NCBI RefSeq assembly: GCF_002251245.1
Contig: NZ_NPJG01000125.1
Span: 147,916 to 211,915, forward strand
DNA from: Prevotella sp. P5-92
GTDB lineage: Bacteria; Bacteroidota; Bacteroidia; Bacteroidales; Bacteroidaceae
Direction of reading: 5' to 3'
DNA: 64,000 nt
Shown one piece after another: positions 32,223 to 41,839 of the stretch. Position numbers and translations under genes: made by a program. The notes beneath the pieces are model-generated. The model was not told the DNA's origin. It was given only the letters and a program-made list of their open reading frames with translations, and searched no databases. Within the stretch, counting starts at the first letter, position 1; each line of letters opens with the position of its first letter.

Positions 32223-32863
32223 AAATACAAAAATTTGAAGTAAATCCTTTTCAAGAAAATACATACGTTATCAGCGACGAAACCAATGAAGGTATTGTCG
32301 TTGACTGTGGCGTCTTCTACAAAGAAGAGCGGGAAGCTCTTGTGAGATATGTCAAGGACAACAAAATCACACTGAAACATCTCGTCGCCACACATGCACA
32401 TATTGACCATAACTTTGGCAACAACACCATCTTTGAGGAATTTGGACTTAAGCCAGAGGTATATGGAGCCGACGAGACACTTATGCAAAAACTTGCTCAG
32501 CAAGCGATGATGTTTTGCAATTACCGTCTTGACTATGAAATGCCACCGGTAGAAAGATATCTTCATCAAGGCGACACTATCGCTTTTGGCACACACGAGT
32601 TTACAGTCATCCCTACCCCAGGACACACTCCTGGCTCGGTGTTTCTGTACTGCAAAGAGGAAAACATTGCTTTCTCAGGCGACACCCTGTTCAGGATGAG
32701 CATTGGCAGGACCGATTTTGAACTCGGCAGCTTTAAAGACATCACTGAAAGTCTTTCCAAACTGCCCTCCATACTGCTAAAAGATACAATAATCTATCCA
32801 GGTCATGGCCCAAAGACAACTTTGGAATATGAATTAGAGTACAATCCATATTTAAAATTCTGA
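32219..32863 (+). CDS. MBL-fold metal-dependent hydrolase (glyoxalase II-like)
   Basis: A 214-residue metallo-beta-lactamase-fold hydrolase. The metal ligands are in VATHAHIDHNFGN (HxHxDH, near residue 58), PTPGHTPGSVFLY, SGDTLF and IYPGHGPKTTL. It resembles the YcbL/glyoxalase II-like group that hydrolyses thioesters, but the substrate is uncertain. It closes the panC-panD-rsmG run and is followed by a hairpin terminator. Confidence 0.88.
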   Translation: MKIQKFEVNPFQENTYVISDETNEGIVVDCGVFYKEEREALVRYVKDNKITLKHLVATHAHIDHNFGNNTIFEEFGLKPEVYGADETLMQKLAQQAMMFCNYRLDYEMPPVERYLHQGDTIAFGTHEFTVIPTPGHTPGSVFLYCKEENIAFSGDTLFRMSIGRTDFELGSFKDITESLSKLPSILLKDTIIYPGHGPKTTLEYELEYNPYLKF

Positions 32864-32875
32864 AAAAAAAAATCA

Positions 32876-32917
32876 CCCACACTACATGCGGGAAATCCAC
32901 ATGAAGTGTGGGTTTTA
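32876..32917 (+). terminator. Intrinsic terminator after the panC operon
   Basis: CCCACACT (32876-32883) pairs with AGTGTGGG (32905-32912), extended by CATG/CATG inside, and is followed by TTTTAAAA. It lies 13 bases after the MBL gene stop. Confidence 0.75.
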
Positions 32918-33050
32918 AAAGTCCACTAATCTCACGATCTGTTTCTTTTAAGTTAACCTTAATAATCTAATACCATGAAAAACACATTGCAAATATACAA
33001 ACATTATTTGTAAATTACAAACAATATGTACAAATATTAGGATAAATTTA

Positions 33051-33704
33051 TTATTTAAGGTTAATTTTAAAAGTCTTTAACGTGATTTTTTCTTCAACAA
33101 GTCGTTTTTCATCGGTTGTACACCCTGAAAGGCATGGTTCTACCGTCATCCAGTCTGTCTCTCCATCCAGGTGTCCTACTATGGTCATAGTACGAGAGAT
33201 GTTTGTCAAGATGTCCTGTTCTTCATCAGTAACAGGCATTTTTCTCTCCATGAGCTCTTGCGGGTTGCTTATTTGTATCTGCTCTTCGCCCAACGAGTTC
33301 CATCGTGAAGTGTAGCGATATAAGACGCTATGTTTTGTTTCACAGCCAACAGTCTTGAGCATATAAAGCATATATTCGGAAGAATCAGGAAGCAAACGGT
33401 CAGCTTTCTTCAATTTCATCTCCACTATAGAACATCCGTTAAGACGGATTCGCAGATAATTATCTGCCAATTGTTCCATTTCGCAGTCTTCGTCAAACGA
33501 ATTAGTTACCACAGCTTTCATGCTCGCCTTTGAAAAATCAATGAGATCAAGACGGTTGTTGCGAGAAAGATATGGCAGAACAGAATCTGGCATTTCAGCA
33601 AACAAGCTATCGATAGTAAGCGTTGTCTGCTGGGCATGCATGGCAGCTACTGAGGTAGCTATCAACACGCAAAGCGAGAAAATGCGACTTTTGATATTTC
33701 TCAT
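33051..33704 (-). CDS. DUF3256 protein, exported
   Basis: A 217-residue protein with a signal peptide (MRNIKSRIFSLCVLIATSVAAMHAQ). The sequence LFAEMPDSVLPYLSRNNRLDLIDF with ADNYLRIRLNGCSIVEMKL matches DUF3256, a Bacteroidales-specific family of unknown function. The start at 33704 gives the better signal peptide; an alternative is 33722. It lies about 20 bases downstream of rsmE on the same strand. Confidence 0.83.
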   Translation of the reverse strand: MRNIKSRIFSLCVLIATSVAAMHAQQTTLTIDSLFAEMPDSVLPYLSRNNRLDLIDFSKASMKAVVTNSFDEDCEMEQLADNYLRIRLNGCSIVEMKLKKADRLLPDSSEYMLYMLKTVGCETKHSVLYRYTSRWNSLGEEQIQISNPQELMERKMPVTDEEQDILTNISRTMTIVGHLDGETDWMTVEPCLSGCTTDEKRLVEEKITLKTFKINLK

Positions 33705-33726
33705 ATAAAGAATTCTTGTCATAATA

Positions 33727-34449
33727 TTACAACCTCTTACATAAATTGGCCATCATTACTGAATACAGGGCAGCTGTCTCTGTCCTCAGTCGGCTTTCGC
33801 CCAACGATACGGACACAAATCCAGCATCAATAGCCTTCTTGACCTCAGAGAGTGAGAAATCGCCTTCCGGTCCGATAAATACTGTGACATCCTCATCCTT
33901 GTCCGATATAGACAACTGATTGAACAGATCTACTTTTTTTATCTCTTCGTAACAATGGGCAATATACCTCAGTCCCTCTGTGCTTTCAGCCACCAACTCG
34001 TCGAATGACACGATCTCGTCGATGATCGGTTTCCATGCTTTCCTACTCTGTTTCATGGCAGAGACGGCAATTTTTTCCAGACGTTTTACCTTTATCACAC
34101 GACGCTCCGAATTGTCGCAATTAATAAATGATATACGGTCAAAACCTATCTCCGTGGCTTTCTCTACCAGCCACTCCATCCTCTCCATCATCTTTGTCGG
34201 AGAAACCACAAGATGCAAATGTCCCCTCCATATTGGAGTCTGCGGTATAGTCTCAAGAAGTTTGAAGACGCATTTGCGTGTTGCAGCTACAGTAATCTCA
34301 GCCTTATAAAAATTGCCTATGCCGTCGGTCAACATTATTTCATCACCTGACTTCAGGCGCAACACACGCAAAGCATGCATAGCCTCCTCTTCTGGCAGTT
34401 CACCATTATACTGTACGTTCGGGACATAGAAAAATCTCATTTCTTTCAT
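33727..34449 (-). CDS. rsmE: 16S rRNA m3U1498 methyltransferase
   Basis: A 240-residue SPOUT-class methyltransferase modifying U1498 near the decoding site. Features are the N-terminal PUA-like part (FYVPNVQYNGELPEEEAMHALRVLRLKSGDEI) and the knotted C-terminus with FIGPEGDFSLSEVKKA and VSLGESRLRTETAALYSV. Genes on either side are on the same strand with small gaps, so it likely shares a transcript with the transporter. Confidence 0.95.
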   Translation of the reverse strand: MKEMRFFYVPNVQYNGELPEEEAMHALRVLRLKSGDEIMLTDGIGNFYKAEITVAATRKCVFKLLETIPQTPIWRGHLHLVVSPTKMMERMEWLVEKATEIGFDRISFINCDNSERRVIKVKRLEKIAVSAMKQSRKAWKPIIDEIVSFDELVAESTEGLRYIAHCYEEIKKVDLFNQLSISDKDEDVTVFIGPEGDFSLSEVKKAIDAGFVSVSLGESRLRTETAALYSVMMANLCKRL

Positions 34450-34467
34450 AGCTCTGGGTTTGATTTC

Positions 34468-35754
34468 TTATTTCTCTTCTACTACCTCAGCCTTTTGGCT
34501 CTTTGGATGGAACATCAGAGCAAAAGCGATAGCCACCACCAAAGAATATCCTGCGAAAATGAGCCAGCAGATACTCCAATCGCCGACGATGAATGAATTG
34601 TCACCAAAAGATTCTGTATGGGTATAATTATTCACGACAGCCTGAGCAGCGAGCGTTCCTAAAGTGGCACCTATACCATTTGTCATAAGTTGGAAAAGAC
34701 CTTGAGCGCTTGAGCGGTGTCTTGCCTCTGTATTCATATCCACAAAGAATGCGCCACTGATATTGAAGAAGTCAAATGCCATTCCATACACAATCATCGA
34801 GAGGACAAACATCCACACGCCATCTCCGGGATCGCCTAATCCGAACAACCCGAAACGCAACACCCATGCAAACATGGCTATCAGCATCACGTTCTTTATT
34901 CCAAAGCGTTTCATGAAAAATGGTATGAGAAGGATGCAACAAGTCTCACTGATCTGAGAGAGGGAAATCAAAATATTGGTATGTTGCACACCAAAGGTGT
35001 CAGCATACTCCGGTATAGTCTCAAAACTACTGATGAAAGGGTTGGCAAATCCGTTGGTGATCTGCAGGCTGACACCAAGTAACATTGAGAAGACGAAGAA
35101 CAAGGCCATTTCCTTTCTTTTGAAAAGAGCGAAAGCCCTCAGTCCGAATACATCAATCATCGAACGACTCTCGTTCACCTTGTTTACCGGACAATTTGGT
35201 ACAGTAAACGTATAGGCAAACATCAATAATCCTATGATACCAGATGTCATAAACTGCATCTCGTTAGCCTCATATCCCATGATATCTACAAACCACATGG
35301 CTAAGATAAAGCCAATGGTGCCGAAGATGCGTATAGGAGGGAAATTCTTTACGGTATCCATACCTGCTTGCTGCAAGGCATTGAACGATACTGAATTTGA
35401 CAATGCCAACGTAGGCATATAAAAAGCTACGGATAATGAATACAACGTAAAGATGAAATATCTGTTTGTTCCTGCTTCGCTGTTGACGGAGCAATACATA
35501 GCCAAGGCGACCATAAATCCACCTGCAACAAGATGGCATAGTCCAAGCATTTTTTGAGCCTGCACCCAGCGGTCAGCAATGACACCGAATATGGCTGGCA
35601 TAAACAACGACACCACACCTTGCATTGAATAGAAGAAGCCTATATCAGCCCCCATACCTATCTCACCAAGATATCTACCCATGGATGTGAGATAAGATCC
35701 CCACACGGCAAACTCCAAGAAGGTTAATATTGCCAATCTTATTTTCAGATTCAT
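34468..35754 (-). CDS. Nucleoside transporter, MFS (NupG/XapB-like)
   Basis: A 428-residue major facilitator with about 12 hydrophobic segments. The opening MNLKIRLAILTFLEFAVWGSYLTSMGRYLG and FFYSMQGVVSLFMPAIFGVIADRW are typical of nucleoside:H+ symporters. PPIRIFGTIGFILAMWFVD and SAQGLFQLMTNGIGATLG support this. It should import nucleosides across the inner membrane. It is 18 bases upstream of rsmE. Confidence 0.9.
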   Translation of the reverse strand: MNLKIRLAILTFLEFAVWGSYLTSMGRYLGEIGMGADIGFFYSMQGVVSLFMPAIFGVIADRWVQAQKMLGLCHLVAGGFMVALAMYCSVNSEAGTNRYFIFTLYSLSVAFYMPTLALSNSVSFNALQQAGMDTVKNFPPIRIFGTIGFILAMWFVDIMGYEANEMQFMTSGIIGLLMFAYTFTVPNCPVNKVNESRSMIDVFGLRAFALFKRKEMALFFVFSMLLGVSLQITNGFANPFISSFETIPEYADTFGVQHTNILISLSQISETCCILLIPFFMKRFGIKNVMLIAMFAWVLRFGLFGLGDPGDGVWMFVLSMIVYGMAFDFFNISGAFFVDMNTEARHRSSAQGLFQLMTNGIGATLGTLAAQAVVNNYTHTESFGDNSFIVGDWSICWLIFAGYSLVVAIAFALMFHPKSQKAEVVEEK

Positions 35755-35799
35755 ATCATTTTATTTTTATTGAATATCGTTTGTCAAGAATATCCAAAA

Positions 35800-36006
35800 T
35801 TATTTTATATAACTCCCCTTCCATAGGGCACGTCTGACTCCCTTTGAATCGGTCACCACTTCCATTGTCCCTCCTAACCATTCCGTGAACGGTTGTTCGT
35901 CAGTGAAAGTATTCCAACGCACAACGACACCATGATCTATCTCGACCAGTGCCATCTTGATTATCCTGCCTTCCGTCAGAAGACGATGAACCCCTACTCT
36001 ACGCAT
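35800..36006 (-). CDS. Small conserved Bacteroidales protein, unknown
   Basis: A 68-residue protein (MRRVGVHRLLTEGRIIKMAL, VEIDHGVVVRWNTFTDEQPF, TEWLGGTMEVVTDSKG). A longer frame starts at 36051 but would overlap the upstream DUF4296 gene by 38 bases; the start at 36006, eight bases after that stop, is more natural. Predicted mainly beta strands. No named domain recognised. It is the last gene of the leftward lspA transcript. Confidence 0.72.
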   Translation of the reverse strand: MRRVGVHRLLTEGRIIKMALVEIDHGVVVRWNTFTDEQPFTEWLGGTMEVVTDSKGVRRALWKGSYIK

Positions 36007-36013
36007 AAGAAAC

Positions 36014-36961
36014 CTATAGTCGTTTTTCTTCTTTTGGCATGATGTGTTCATCTATCTGAGCCTTCTTGATATCGTCTCTTTTGTGCAGCTGTTGAGGAGG
36101 CATGCTTTGCGGTTGTATCATCGGTATCTTCTTCACGCCAAGACTATCCTTAGGTGTTGTTTGTTGACTGATAGTGTCGCCCTTGTTCACACTTTCCTTC
36201 TGACTTCTCATCCTAAGGAATTGGATATTGTTTAAAAACATCAGCTTAAGCGTTGACGACTCATCCCTTCCCCTGTCAAGATAGAAGAATCCGCGCATAT
36301 TGCGTACCTTCTCATTCTTCTCTGGCGGTATTCTCAGTTGTGCCAGTCCTGAGAAGGTCACATTCTGGTAAAACGTGGCTATGCTATCATTTTCATATTT
36401 CACAGCCACACATACCGTAGCATCCTTTGAACCGCTTTGATATAGGAAGTTGGTATCAAAAGTGAGCAAATAAGAATCGCCCTTCCTGAATGACGTATCA
36501 GCCTTCAGTTCGAAATCATATCTGTTATATGGTATTGAAGGACAAAGCATCGTCGCACGTTTATCGCGCCATATATCGGCGGTATCGCCACCTATCCTAT
36601 ATTTGTGTACAACACTTGTGACTGTAGTGCCCGACACTTCTCTTTCCATACGTTCCTGAAGATGGCTGTAAATCTTTCTCAGATAGTCGGCACGTCGATA
36701 ATAGTAAACCATCGACGAATCAAACTCAGCTTCTGTCAATCCGTGTTTCTTCAATACGGCCAGGAAATACATCCTTCGATGATAGCCCATACGCCCATCA
36801 TCATTCTTGACGTCAGCCATTGCCTGTGACACGTAGTAGTCATACAGCACCTCTTCAAGTTCATCAGGCGCAATATACTGGCTTGGCACAGATGGTTTGC
36901 ATGCCACCAAAAGAAAAGTAGTCAGTGTGGCAACAAACACGAAAACACGACTTTTCGTCAT
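36014..36961 (-). CDS. DUF4296 lipoprotein
   Basis: A 315-residue protein with a lipoprotein signal (FVATLTTFLLVAC, cysteine near residue 21) and the DUF4296 core YIAPDELEEVLYDYYVSQAMADV followed by KKHGLTEAEFDSSMVYYYRR. The C-terminal 60 residues are low complexity, rich in Pro, Gln and Lys. Function unknown. It sits four bases after lspA, as in other Bacteroidales. Confidence 0.88.
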   Translation of the reverse strand: MTKSRVFVFVATLTTFLLVACKPSVPSQYIAPDELEEVLYDYYVSQAMADVKNDDGRMGYHRRMYFLAVLKKHGLTEAEFDSSMVYYYRRADYLRKIYSHLQERMEREVSGTTVTSVVHKYRIGGDTADIWRDKRATMLCPSIPYNRYDFELKADTSFRKGDSYLLTFDTNFLYQSGSKDATVCVAVKYENDSIATFYQNVTFSGLAQLRIPPEKNEKVRNMRGFFYLDRGRDESSTLKLMFLNNIQFLRMRSQKESVNKGDTISQQTTPKDSLGVKKIPMIQPQSMPPQQLHKRDDIKKAQIDEHIMPKEEKRL

Positions 36962-36965
36962 TTAT

Positions 36966-37649
36966 TTACATTTTATTATTATCTTCGCTATCTCTTTCAT
37001 TATCAGTCTTTCTTCCCAGTATTTTATCGAGCGTCAGATCTGACAATTCGTCACGGAACCATATCAGCAAGGCAACCACACCTACGCTAATGCAAGAGTC
37101 GGCAAAATTGAACACCGGACTGAAGAACACGTAGTCGTCGCCACCCCAAATAGGTAGCCACTCTGGCAGTTGCGTGTCAATAAGTGGGAAATGTAGCATA
37201 TCGACGACTTTGCCTGTCATGAACGACGAGTAGCCATGTCCAAACTCCACGAGTTCAGCAACGGTATATGTCGTTGAGGCACTGAACATCAGTCCATAGA
37301 ACATGCCGTCAATCATGTTTCCGATAGCCCCTGCCAAGATCATGACGAGGCAAGTAATATATCCCCACTTGGCATTTTCTTTTACCTGTATGACAAGGTA
37401 ATGTGCCAAGACGGCGATTAGCAGCACCCTGAGAGCAGAAAGCAGTAGTTTGCTGCCAATCTCCATTCCGTAAGCCATGCCGTTATTCTCGATAAACACT
37501 ATCTTGAACCAGCTGAAGATATCGATACATTCGTGAAGAGACATATTCGTCTTCACGATGATCTTCGACACCTGGTCGATGAGTATTATCGATATGAGTA
37601 GGACGACGGCCATCTTGCCCCGCGACCATTTTATCGGCGGACAAGTCAT
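36966..37649 (-). CDS. lspA: Lipoprotein signal peptidase (signal peptidase II)
   Basis: A 227-residue membrane aspartyl protease that removes signal peptides from prolipoproteins such as the DUF4296 and DUF4270 proteins nearby. Conserved parts are IILIDQVSKIIVK, FIENNGMAYGMEI, GAIGNMIDGMFYGLMF (first catalytic Asp) and VFNFADSCISVGVVAL (second Asp). Four hydrophobic segments are visible. It is longer than E. coli LspA because of an insert between the catalytic residues, usual in this phylum. It overlaps the dksA-like gene by four bases. Confidence 0.95.
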   Translation of the reverse strand: MTCPPIKWSRGKMAVVLLISIILIDQVSKIIVKTNMSLHECIDIFSWFKIVFIENNGMAYGMEIGSKLLLSALRVLLIAVLAHYLVIQVKENAKWGYITCLVMILAGAIGNMIDGMFYGLMFSASTTYTVAELVEFGHGYSSFMTGKVVDMLHFPLIDTQLPEWLPIWGGDDYVFFSPVFNFADSCISVGVVALLIWFRDELSDLTLDKILGRKTDNERDSEDNNKM

Positions 37650-38023
37650 CTTCTATTTTGTTTTGACTCCACGCTAAGTGTCGCATGAGGAACAGCCTTC
37701 AGCCTTTCCTTGGGTATGAGCTTCCCTGTTATGCGATCTATACCATAGGTCTTGTTGTTGATTCTCACCAGTGCAGCCTCCAATCCCTGGATGAACTTTT
37801 GCTGGCGTCCAGCCAATTGTATAAGCTCTTCCTTACTCTGAGTGGCACTGCCTTCCTCAAGCACCTTATATGTTGGCGATGTGTCATCCACATCGTTGCC
37901 ACCTTTGTTCATGAGAGAATTCATCATCTCCTCATAGTCTCTTTTGGCTAATCGGAGTTTTTCATCGATAATGGCCTTGAACTCCTGGAGTTCTTGGTCG
38001 CTATAACGTAGTTTTTCTTCCAT
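37646..38023 (-). CDS. TraR/DksA-family protein without zinc cysteines
   Basis: A 125-residue protein with a long N-terminal coiled coil (residues 1-85) and the DksA C-terminal pattern ALVRINNKTYGIDRITGKLIPKERLKAVPHATLSVESK. The four zinc-binding cysteines of DksA are absent: the usual YGxC is YGID here. It probably still enters the RNA polymerase secondary channel and tunes transcription, but this is inferred from fold. It lies between ileS (13 bases upstream) and lspA (overlapping), a layout conserved in Bacteroidales. Confidence 0.87.
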   Translation of the reverse strand: MEEKLRYSDQELQEFKAIIDEKLRLAKRDYEEMMNSLMNKGGNDVDDTSPTYKVLEEGSATQSKEELIQLAGRQQKFIQGLEAALVRINNKTYGIDRITGKLIPKERLKAVPHATLSVESKQNRR

Positions 38024-38036
38024 AATGATATTATTG

Positions 38037-41000
38037 TTAGTTTTTGGAAATAGATATTTTCACCTTTGTTTCTTCAAGGTCCACTTCCGTTCCATCATTA
38101 TCGGCAAAAACGATACTGTCGGCAAGGACCTGCGTCTTGATATAGTCGGCAAAGTGTTCCACAGCCTTTTCTACAGCGTCAGCATTGCTGATGACGATAC
38201 TTATGCGGTCGGTGATTTCATATCCGTTGTCCTTTCGCATATTCTGTATGCGGTTGATGAGTTCGCGTGCCATTCCCTCGTTACGCAACTCTTCGGTAAG
38301 TTCCACCTCAAGTGCGACGGTAAGGTTGCCCTCGTTACTTACGAGCCATCCTGGTATATCCTCGCTGATGATTTCCACGTCGGCAGACTCTATTGTCACG
38401 CTTTGTCCTTCAACCATAAGGTTGAGCGAACCAGTAGTCTCAAGCTGCGCTATCTGTCCCTGTTCTAATACAGATGTGGCGGCAGCAATACCCTTCATCA
38501 TCTTTCCAAACTTCTTACCCATGGTTCTGAAGTTACACTTCACCTTCTTTACCAGAACGCCCTGACCTTCAACAAATTTCAGTTCTTTCACATTGACCTC
38601 ATTCATTATCAGGTCTTTCACTGCCTCGATATGGCGTTGCTGGTTGTCATCAATGGCTGGCACCATGATGGCCTGTAATGGTTGGCGTACCTTGATGTTC
38701 ACCTTACGACGCAGGGCCAGTACCATCGATGTTATCTTCTGTGCCATTGCCATCCTTTCCTCGAGATCGGCATCGATGACACTCTCGTCAAACTCAGGAT
38801 ATGTGGCGAGGTGTACAGAACATACGTTGTCGCGTCCTGTTGCCTTTGTCAGATCGAGATAGAGCTGGTCAGCATAGAACGGAGCGAAAGGAGCCAGCAG
38901 CTTGGCCACGGTCTCAAGACAGGTGTACAGTGTCTGATAAGCCGACAGCTTGTCCTTGCTCATTTCCTTACCCCAGAAACGCTTACGGTTGAGACGCACA
39001 TACCAGTTGCTGAGATCATCATTTATGAAGTTCTCAATGAGTCGTCCAGCCCTTGTCGGGTCGTAGTTCTGCATCTCTCGGTCAACGCCCTTTATCAGTG
39101 TGTGAAGTACAGAGAGTATCCAACGGTCTATCTCTGGTCTTTCAGCTACTGGCACGTCGTTTTCAGAATAGTCGAAACCATCTACGTTTGCATAAAGGCT
39201 GAAGAAAGAATATGTATTATACAAGGTGCCGAAGAACTTTCGTCTCATTTCTGCGACGCCTTCCTCGTCAAACTTAAGGTTATCCCAAGGCTCAGAGTTG
39301 GTCATCATATAGAAACGCACGGGGTCTGCACCATATTTTTCTATCTGTTCAAACGGATTGACCACATTGCCCTTATGTTTCGACATCTTGTCGCCCTTTG
39401 CGTCCAGTACGAGACCTGAGGAGATCACGTTTTTGAAAGCCACAGAGTCAAACACCATTGTCGCTATTGCGTGCAGCGTGAAGAACCATCCACGGGTCTG
39501 GTCAACGCCTTCATTGATAAAGTCAGCGGGGAAAGCCTTGCGCTCGTCTATCAGTTCTCTGTTTTCAAACGGATAGTGTATCTGTGCGTAAGGCATTGAA
39601 CCAGAGTCAAACCAAACATCGATGAGGTCAGTCTCACGCTTCATAGGCTTTCCTGTAGGACTTACAAGCACGATATTGTCAACATAAGGACGATGAAGAT
39701 CTATTCTATCGTAGTTTTCCTGAGAGTAATCAGAAGGGACGAAGCCTTTGTCTTTCAGCGGATTACTATCCATCACGCCCGCATCTACAGCTTTTTCTAT
39801 TTCGTCAAAGAGTTGCTGAAGACTACCTATGCATATCTCCTCTCCATCCTCGTCTCTCCAGATAGGGAGCGGAGTACCCCAGTAGCGTGAGCGTGAGAGA
39901 TTCCAGTCGTTGAGGTTATCCAACCAGTTGCCAAAACGTCCTGTTCCTGTTGACTCTGGTTGCCAATTGATGGTCTTGTTCAGTTCCGACATACGCTCTT
40001 TCTTTGCCGTTGAGCGGATGAACCACGAGTCGAGAGGATAGTAAAGCACAGGTTTGTCGGTACGCCAGCAGTGTGGATAGTTGTGGACGTGTTTCTCTAT
40101 CTTCAGTGCTGTTCCTTCCTGCTTCATCTCCATACATATCTCTATATTGAGGTCTTCAGCCTTGGCAGCAGCATTCTCGTCATACTTTCCACCCACGTTA
40201 AACTCCGGCTTATATGCATTCTTTACATAGTCGCCTTCGTGTCGGCCGTAGAGCTGCTTGTCAACACAAGTCTCCACGAAGTGGGCGTCAAGTTCTGATG
40301 TGAGGTAATATTTTCCCTGAAGGTCAACCATGGGTCGTGTCTCACCCTTTTTGCTGATGAGGAACAACGACGGTATCTCAGCGTCTTTTGCCACCTTGGC
40401 GTCATCAGCACCGAAGGTAGGAGCTATATGTACTATTCCTGTACCGTCGTCGGTAGTGACATAGTCGCCTGGGATAACCCTGAACGCCTGTTCTTCCATT
40501 TCGACGAAGCTGTCCTTTCCATTCTCGCCTTTGAACACCTTTTCGGGATGCTCCTGCGCGTACCTATTAATATATTGTGGAGCCTGTGGCTCAATCTTCA
40601 TGCATGGCTTTATCCAAGGCATCAGCTGTTTATACTTCATGCCCACGAGTTCTGCTCCTGTATATTTCGCCACCACTTCATATGGGACGACCTTGTCGCC
40701 GTGCTTGTAATCCTCCAACGGCATTTCACTGCCCTCTTGTTTCAGGTATGCAGCGAGACGGTCTTCCGCCACGATGATCATAATTTTCTCGTCCGTATAA
40801 GGGTTGTAGGTCTTGACGACACAATATGTGTATGTAGGACCTACGCACAGAGCCGTGTTAGAGGGCAAAGTCCACGGTGTTGTTGTCCATGCTGCGAAAT
40901 AAGCCTTTCCCCACTCACCCCACTCTTTCTTAGGTTCAGCCACCTCAAAGAGTGCTGTAGCAGTGGTGTCTTTCACGTCGCGATAGCATCCTGGCTGATT

Positions 41001-41603
41001 CAGCTCGTGAGACGACAGTCCTGTTCCTGCTCCAGGAGAATATGGTTGTATGGTATATCCTTTGTAGAGCAGCCCCTTGTCATAGAGTTGTTTCAATAGC
41101 CACCATAGTGTTTCGATATACTTGTTGTCGTATGTGATATATGGATGGTCGAGGTCAACGAAATAGCCCATTTCCTCGGTAAGCTGTCGCCACTCTGCAG
41201 TGAATTTCATCACGTTTTCGCGACAACGGTGGTTATAGTCTTCCACTGAGATGTACTTTTTTGAGTCGTGGTTGTCGATGTCAGCCTTTGTGATGCCTAA
41301 CTCTTTCTCCACGCCCAATTCCACTGGCAGTCCATGGGTATCCCATCCAGCCTTGCGCTTTACCTGATATCCCTTCATCGTCTTGTAACGGTTGAAGGTG
41401 TCTTTTATCGCGCGTGCAAGCACATGGTGAATACCTGGATGTCCGTTAGCTGAGGGAGGACCCTCGAAGAACACGAACTGCGGGCATCCCTCACGCTCGT
41501 CTATTGTCTTGTGAAACACATCGTTTTCGTTCCAACTCTCAAGTATGTCCTTATTCACTTGAGTCAGATTCAATCCTTTGTATTCGGCAAATTTCTTAGC
41601 CAT
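38037..41603 (-). CDS. ileS: Isoleucyl-tRNA synthetase
   Basis: A 1188-residue class I synthetase charging tRNA-Ile. The HIGH-like motif is GHPGIHHVLAR (near residue 54), the editing domain includes TTPWTLPSNTALCV, GTGIVHIAPTFGADD, and the KMSKS motif is DKMSKHKGN (near residue 740). The anticodon-binding domain and a DUF5915-type C-terminal region (LRNEGMARELINRIQNMRKD) follow. The C-terminal zinc finger of the E. coli enzyme is absent, as in the eukaryote-like IleS2 class, which may give mupirocin tolerance. A promoter box is at 41641-41648. Confidence 0.97.
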   Translation of the reverse strand: MAKKFAEYKGLNLTQVNKDILESWNENDVFHKTIDEREGCPQFVFFEGPPSANGHPGIHHVLARAIKDTFNRYKTMKGYQVKRKAGWDTHGLPVELGVEKELGITKADIDNHDSKKYISVEDYNHRCRENVMKFTAEWRQLTEEMGYFVDLDHPYITYDNKYIETLWWLLKQLYDKGLLYKGYTIQPYSPGAGTGLSSHELNQPGCYRDVKDTTATALFEVAEPKKEWGEWGKAYFAAWTTTPWTLPSNTALCVGPTYTYCVVKTYNPYTDEKIMIIVAEDRLAAYLKQEGSEMPLEDYKHGDKVVPYEVVAKYTGAELVGMKYKQLMPWIKPCMKIEPQAPQYINRYAQEHPEKVFKGENGKDSFVEMEEQAFRVIPGDYVTTDDGTGIVHIAPTFGADDAKVAKDAEIPSLFLISKKGETRPMVDLQGKYYLTSELDAHFVETCVDKQLYGRHEGDYVKNAYKPEFNVGGKYDENAAAKAEDLNIEICMEMKQEGTALKIEKHVHNYPHCWRTDKPVLYYPLDSWFIRSTAKKERMSELNKTINWQPESTGTGRFGNWLDNLNDWNLSRSRYWGTPLPIWRDEDGEEICIGSLQQLFDEIEKAVDAGVMDSNPLKDKGFVPSDYSQENYDRIDLHRPYVDNIVLVSPTGKPMKRETDLIDVWFDSGSMPYAQIHYPFENRELIDERKAFPADFINEGVDQTRGWFFTLHAIATMVFDSVAFKNVISSGLVLDAKGDKMSKHKGNVVNPFEQIEKYGADPVRFYMMTNSEPWDNLKFDEEGVAEMRRKFFGTLYNTYSFFSLYANVDGFDYSENDVPVAERPEIDRWILSVLHTLIKGVDREMQNYDPTRAGRLIENFINDDLSNWYVRLNRKRFWGKEMSKDKLSAYQTLYTCLETVAKLLAPFAPFYADQLYLDLTKATGRDNVCSVHLATYPEFDESVIDADLEERMAMAQKITSMVLALRRKVNIKVRQPLQAIMVPAIDDNQQRHIEAVKDLIMNEVNVKELKFVEGQGVLVKKVKCNFRTMGKKFGKMMKGIAAATSVLEQGQIAQLETTGSLNLMVEGQSVTIESADVEIISEDIPGWLVSNEGNLTVALEVELTEELRNEGMARELINRIQNMRKDNGYEITDRISIVISNADAVEKAVEHFADYIKTQVLADSIVFADNDGTEVDLEETKVKISISKN

Positions 41604-41640
41604 TTTCTATGTCGTTTTAATTGATATTATTTTTAGGCCG

Positions 41641-41648
41641 CAAAGTTA
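41641..41648 (-). promoter_or_regulatory. -7 promoter element (TAACTTTG) for ileS
   Basis: Minus-strand TAACTTTG 38 bases upstream of ileS; probably drives ileS-dksA-like-lspA-DUF4296 and the small gene. Confidence 0.6.
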
Positions 41649-41774
41649 GCAAAAAAAAATGATACGGCAAAATAAAATAATACTTTTTAAGGAACAGTCA
41701 TGTCCCAATACGACAAGTATCAAAAAAAAACTTAATAATACATGCTCAAATGGCATATTTTCAGATTAATGCCG

Positions 41775-41782
41775 TACCTTTG
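41775..41782 (+). promoter_or_regulatory. -7 promoter element (TACCTTTG) for carB
   Basis: Plus-strand TACCTTTG 57 bases before the carB ATG, showing carB is transcribed independently here. Confidence 0.6.
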
Positions 41783-41839
41783 CATAAACTTATGCATGTA
41801 TTCTAATTGTTGGAACTTTAAACAACTCATATAAGAACT

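Noticed and set aside
38037..41603. Long opposite-strand frames across ileS
   Set aside because: Antisense shadows of a fully recognised gene.
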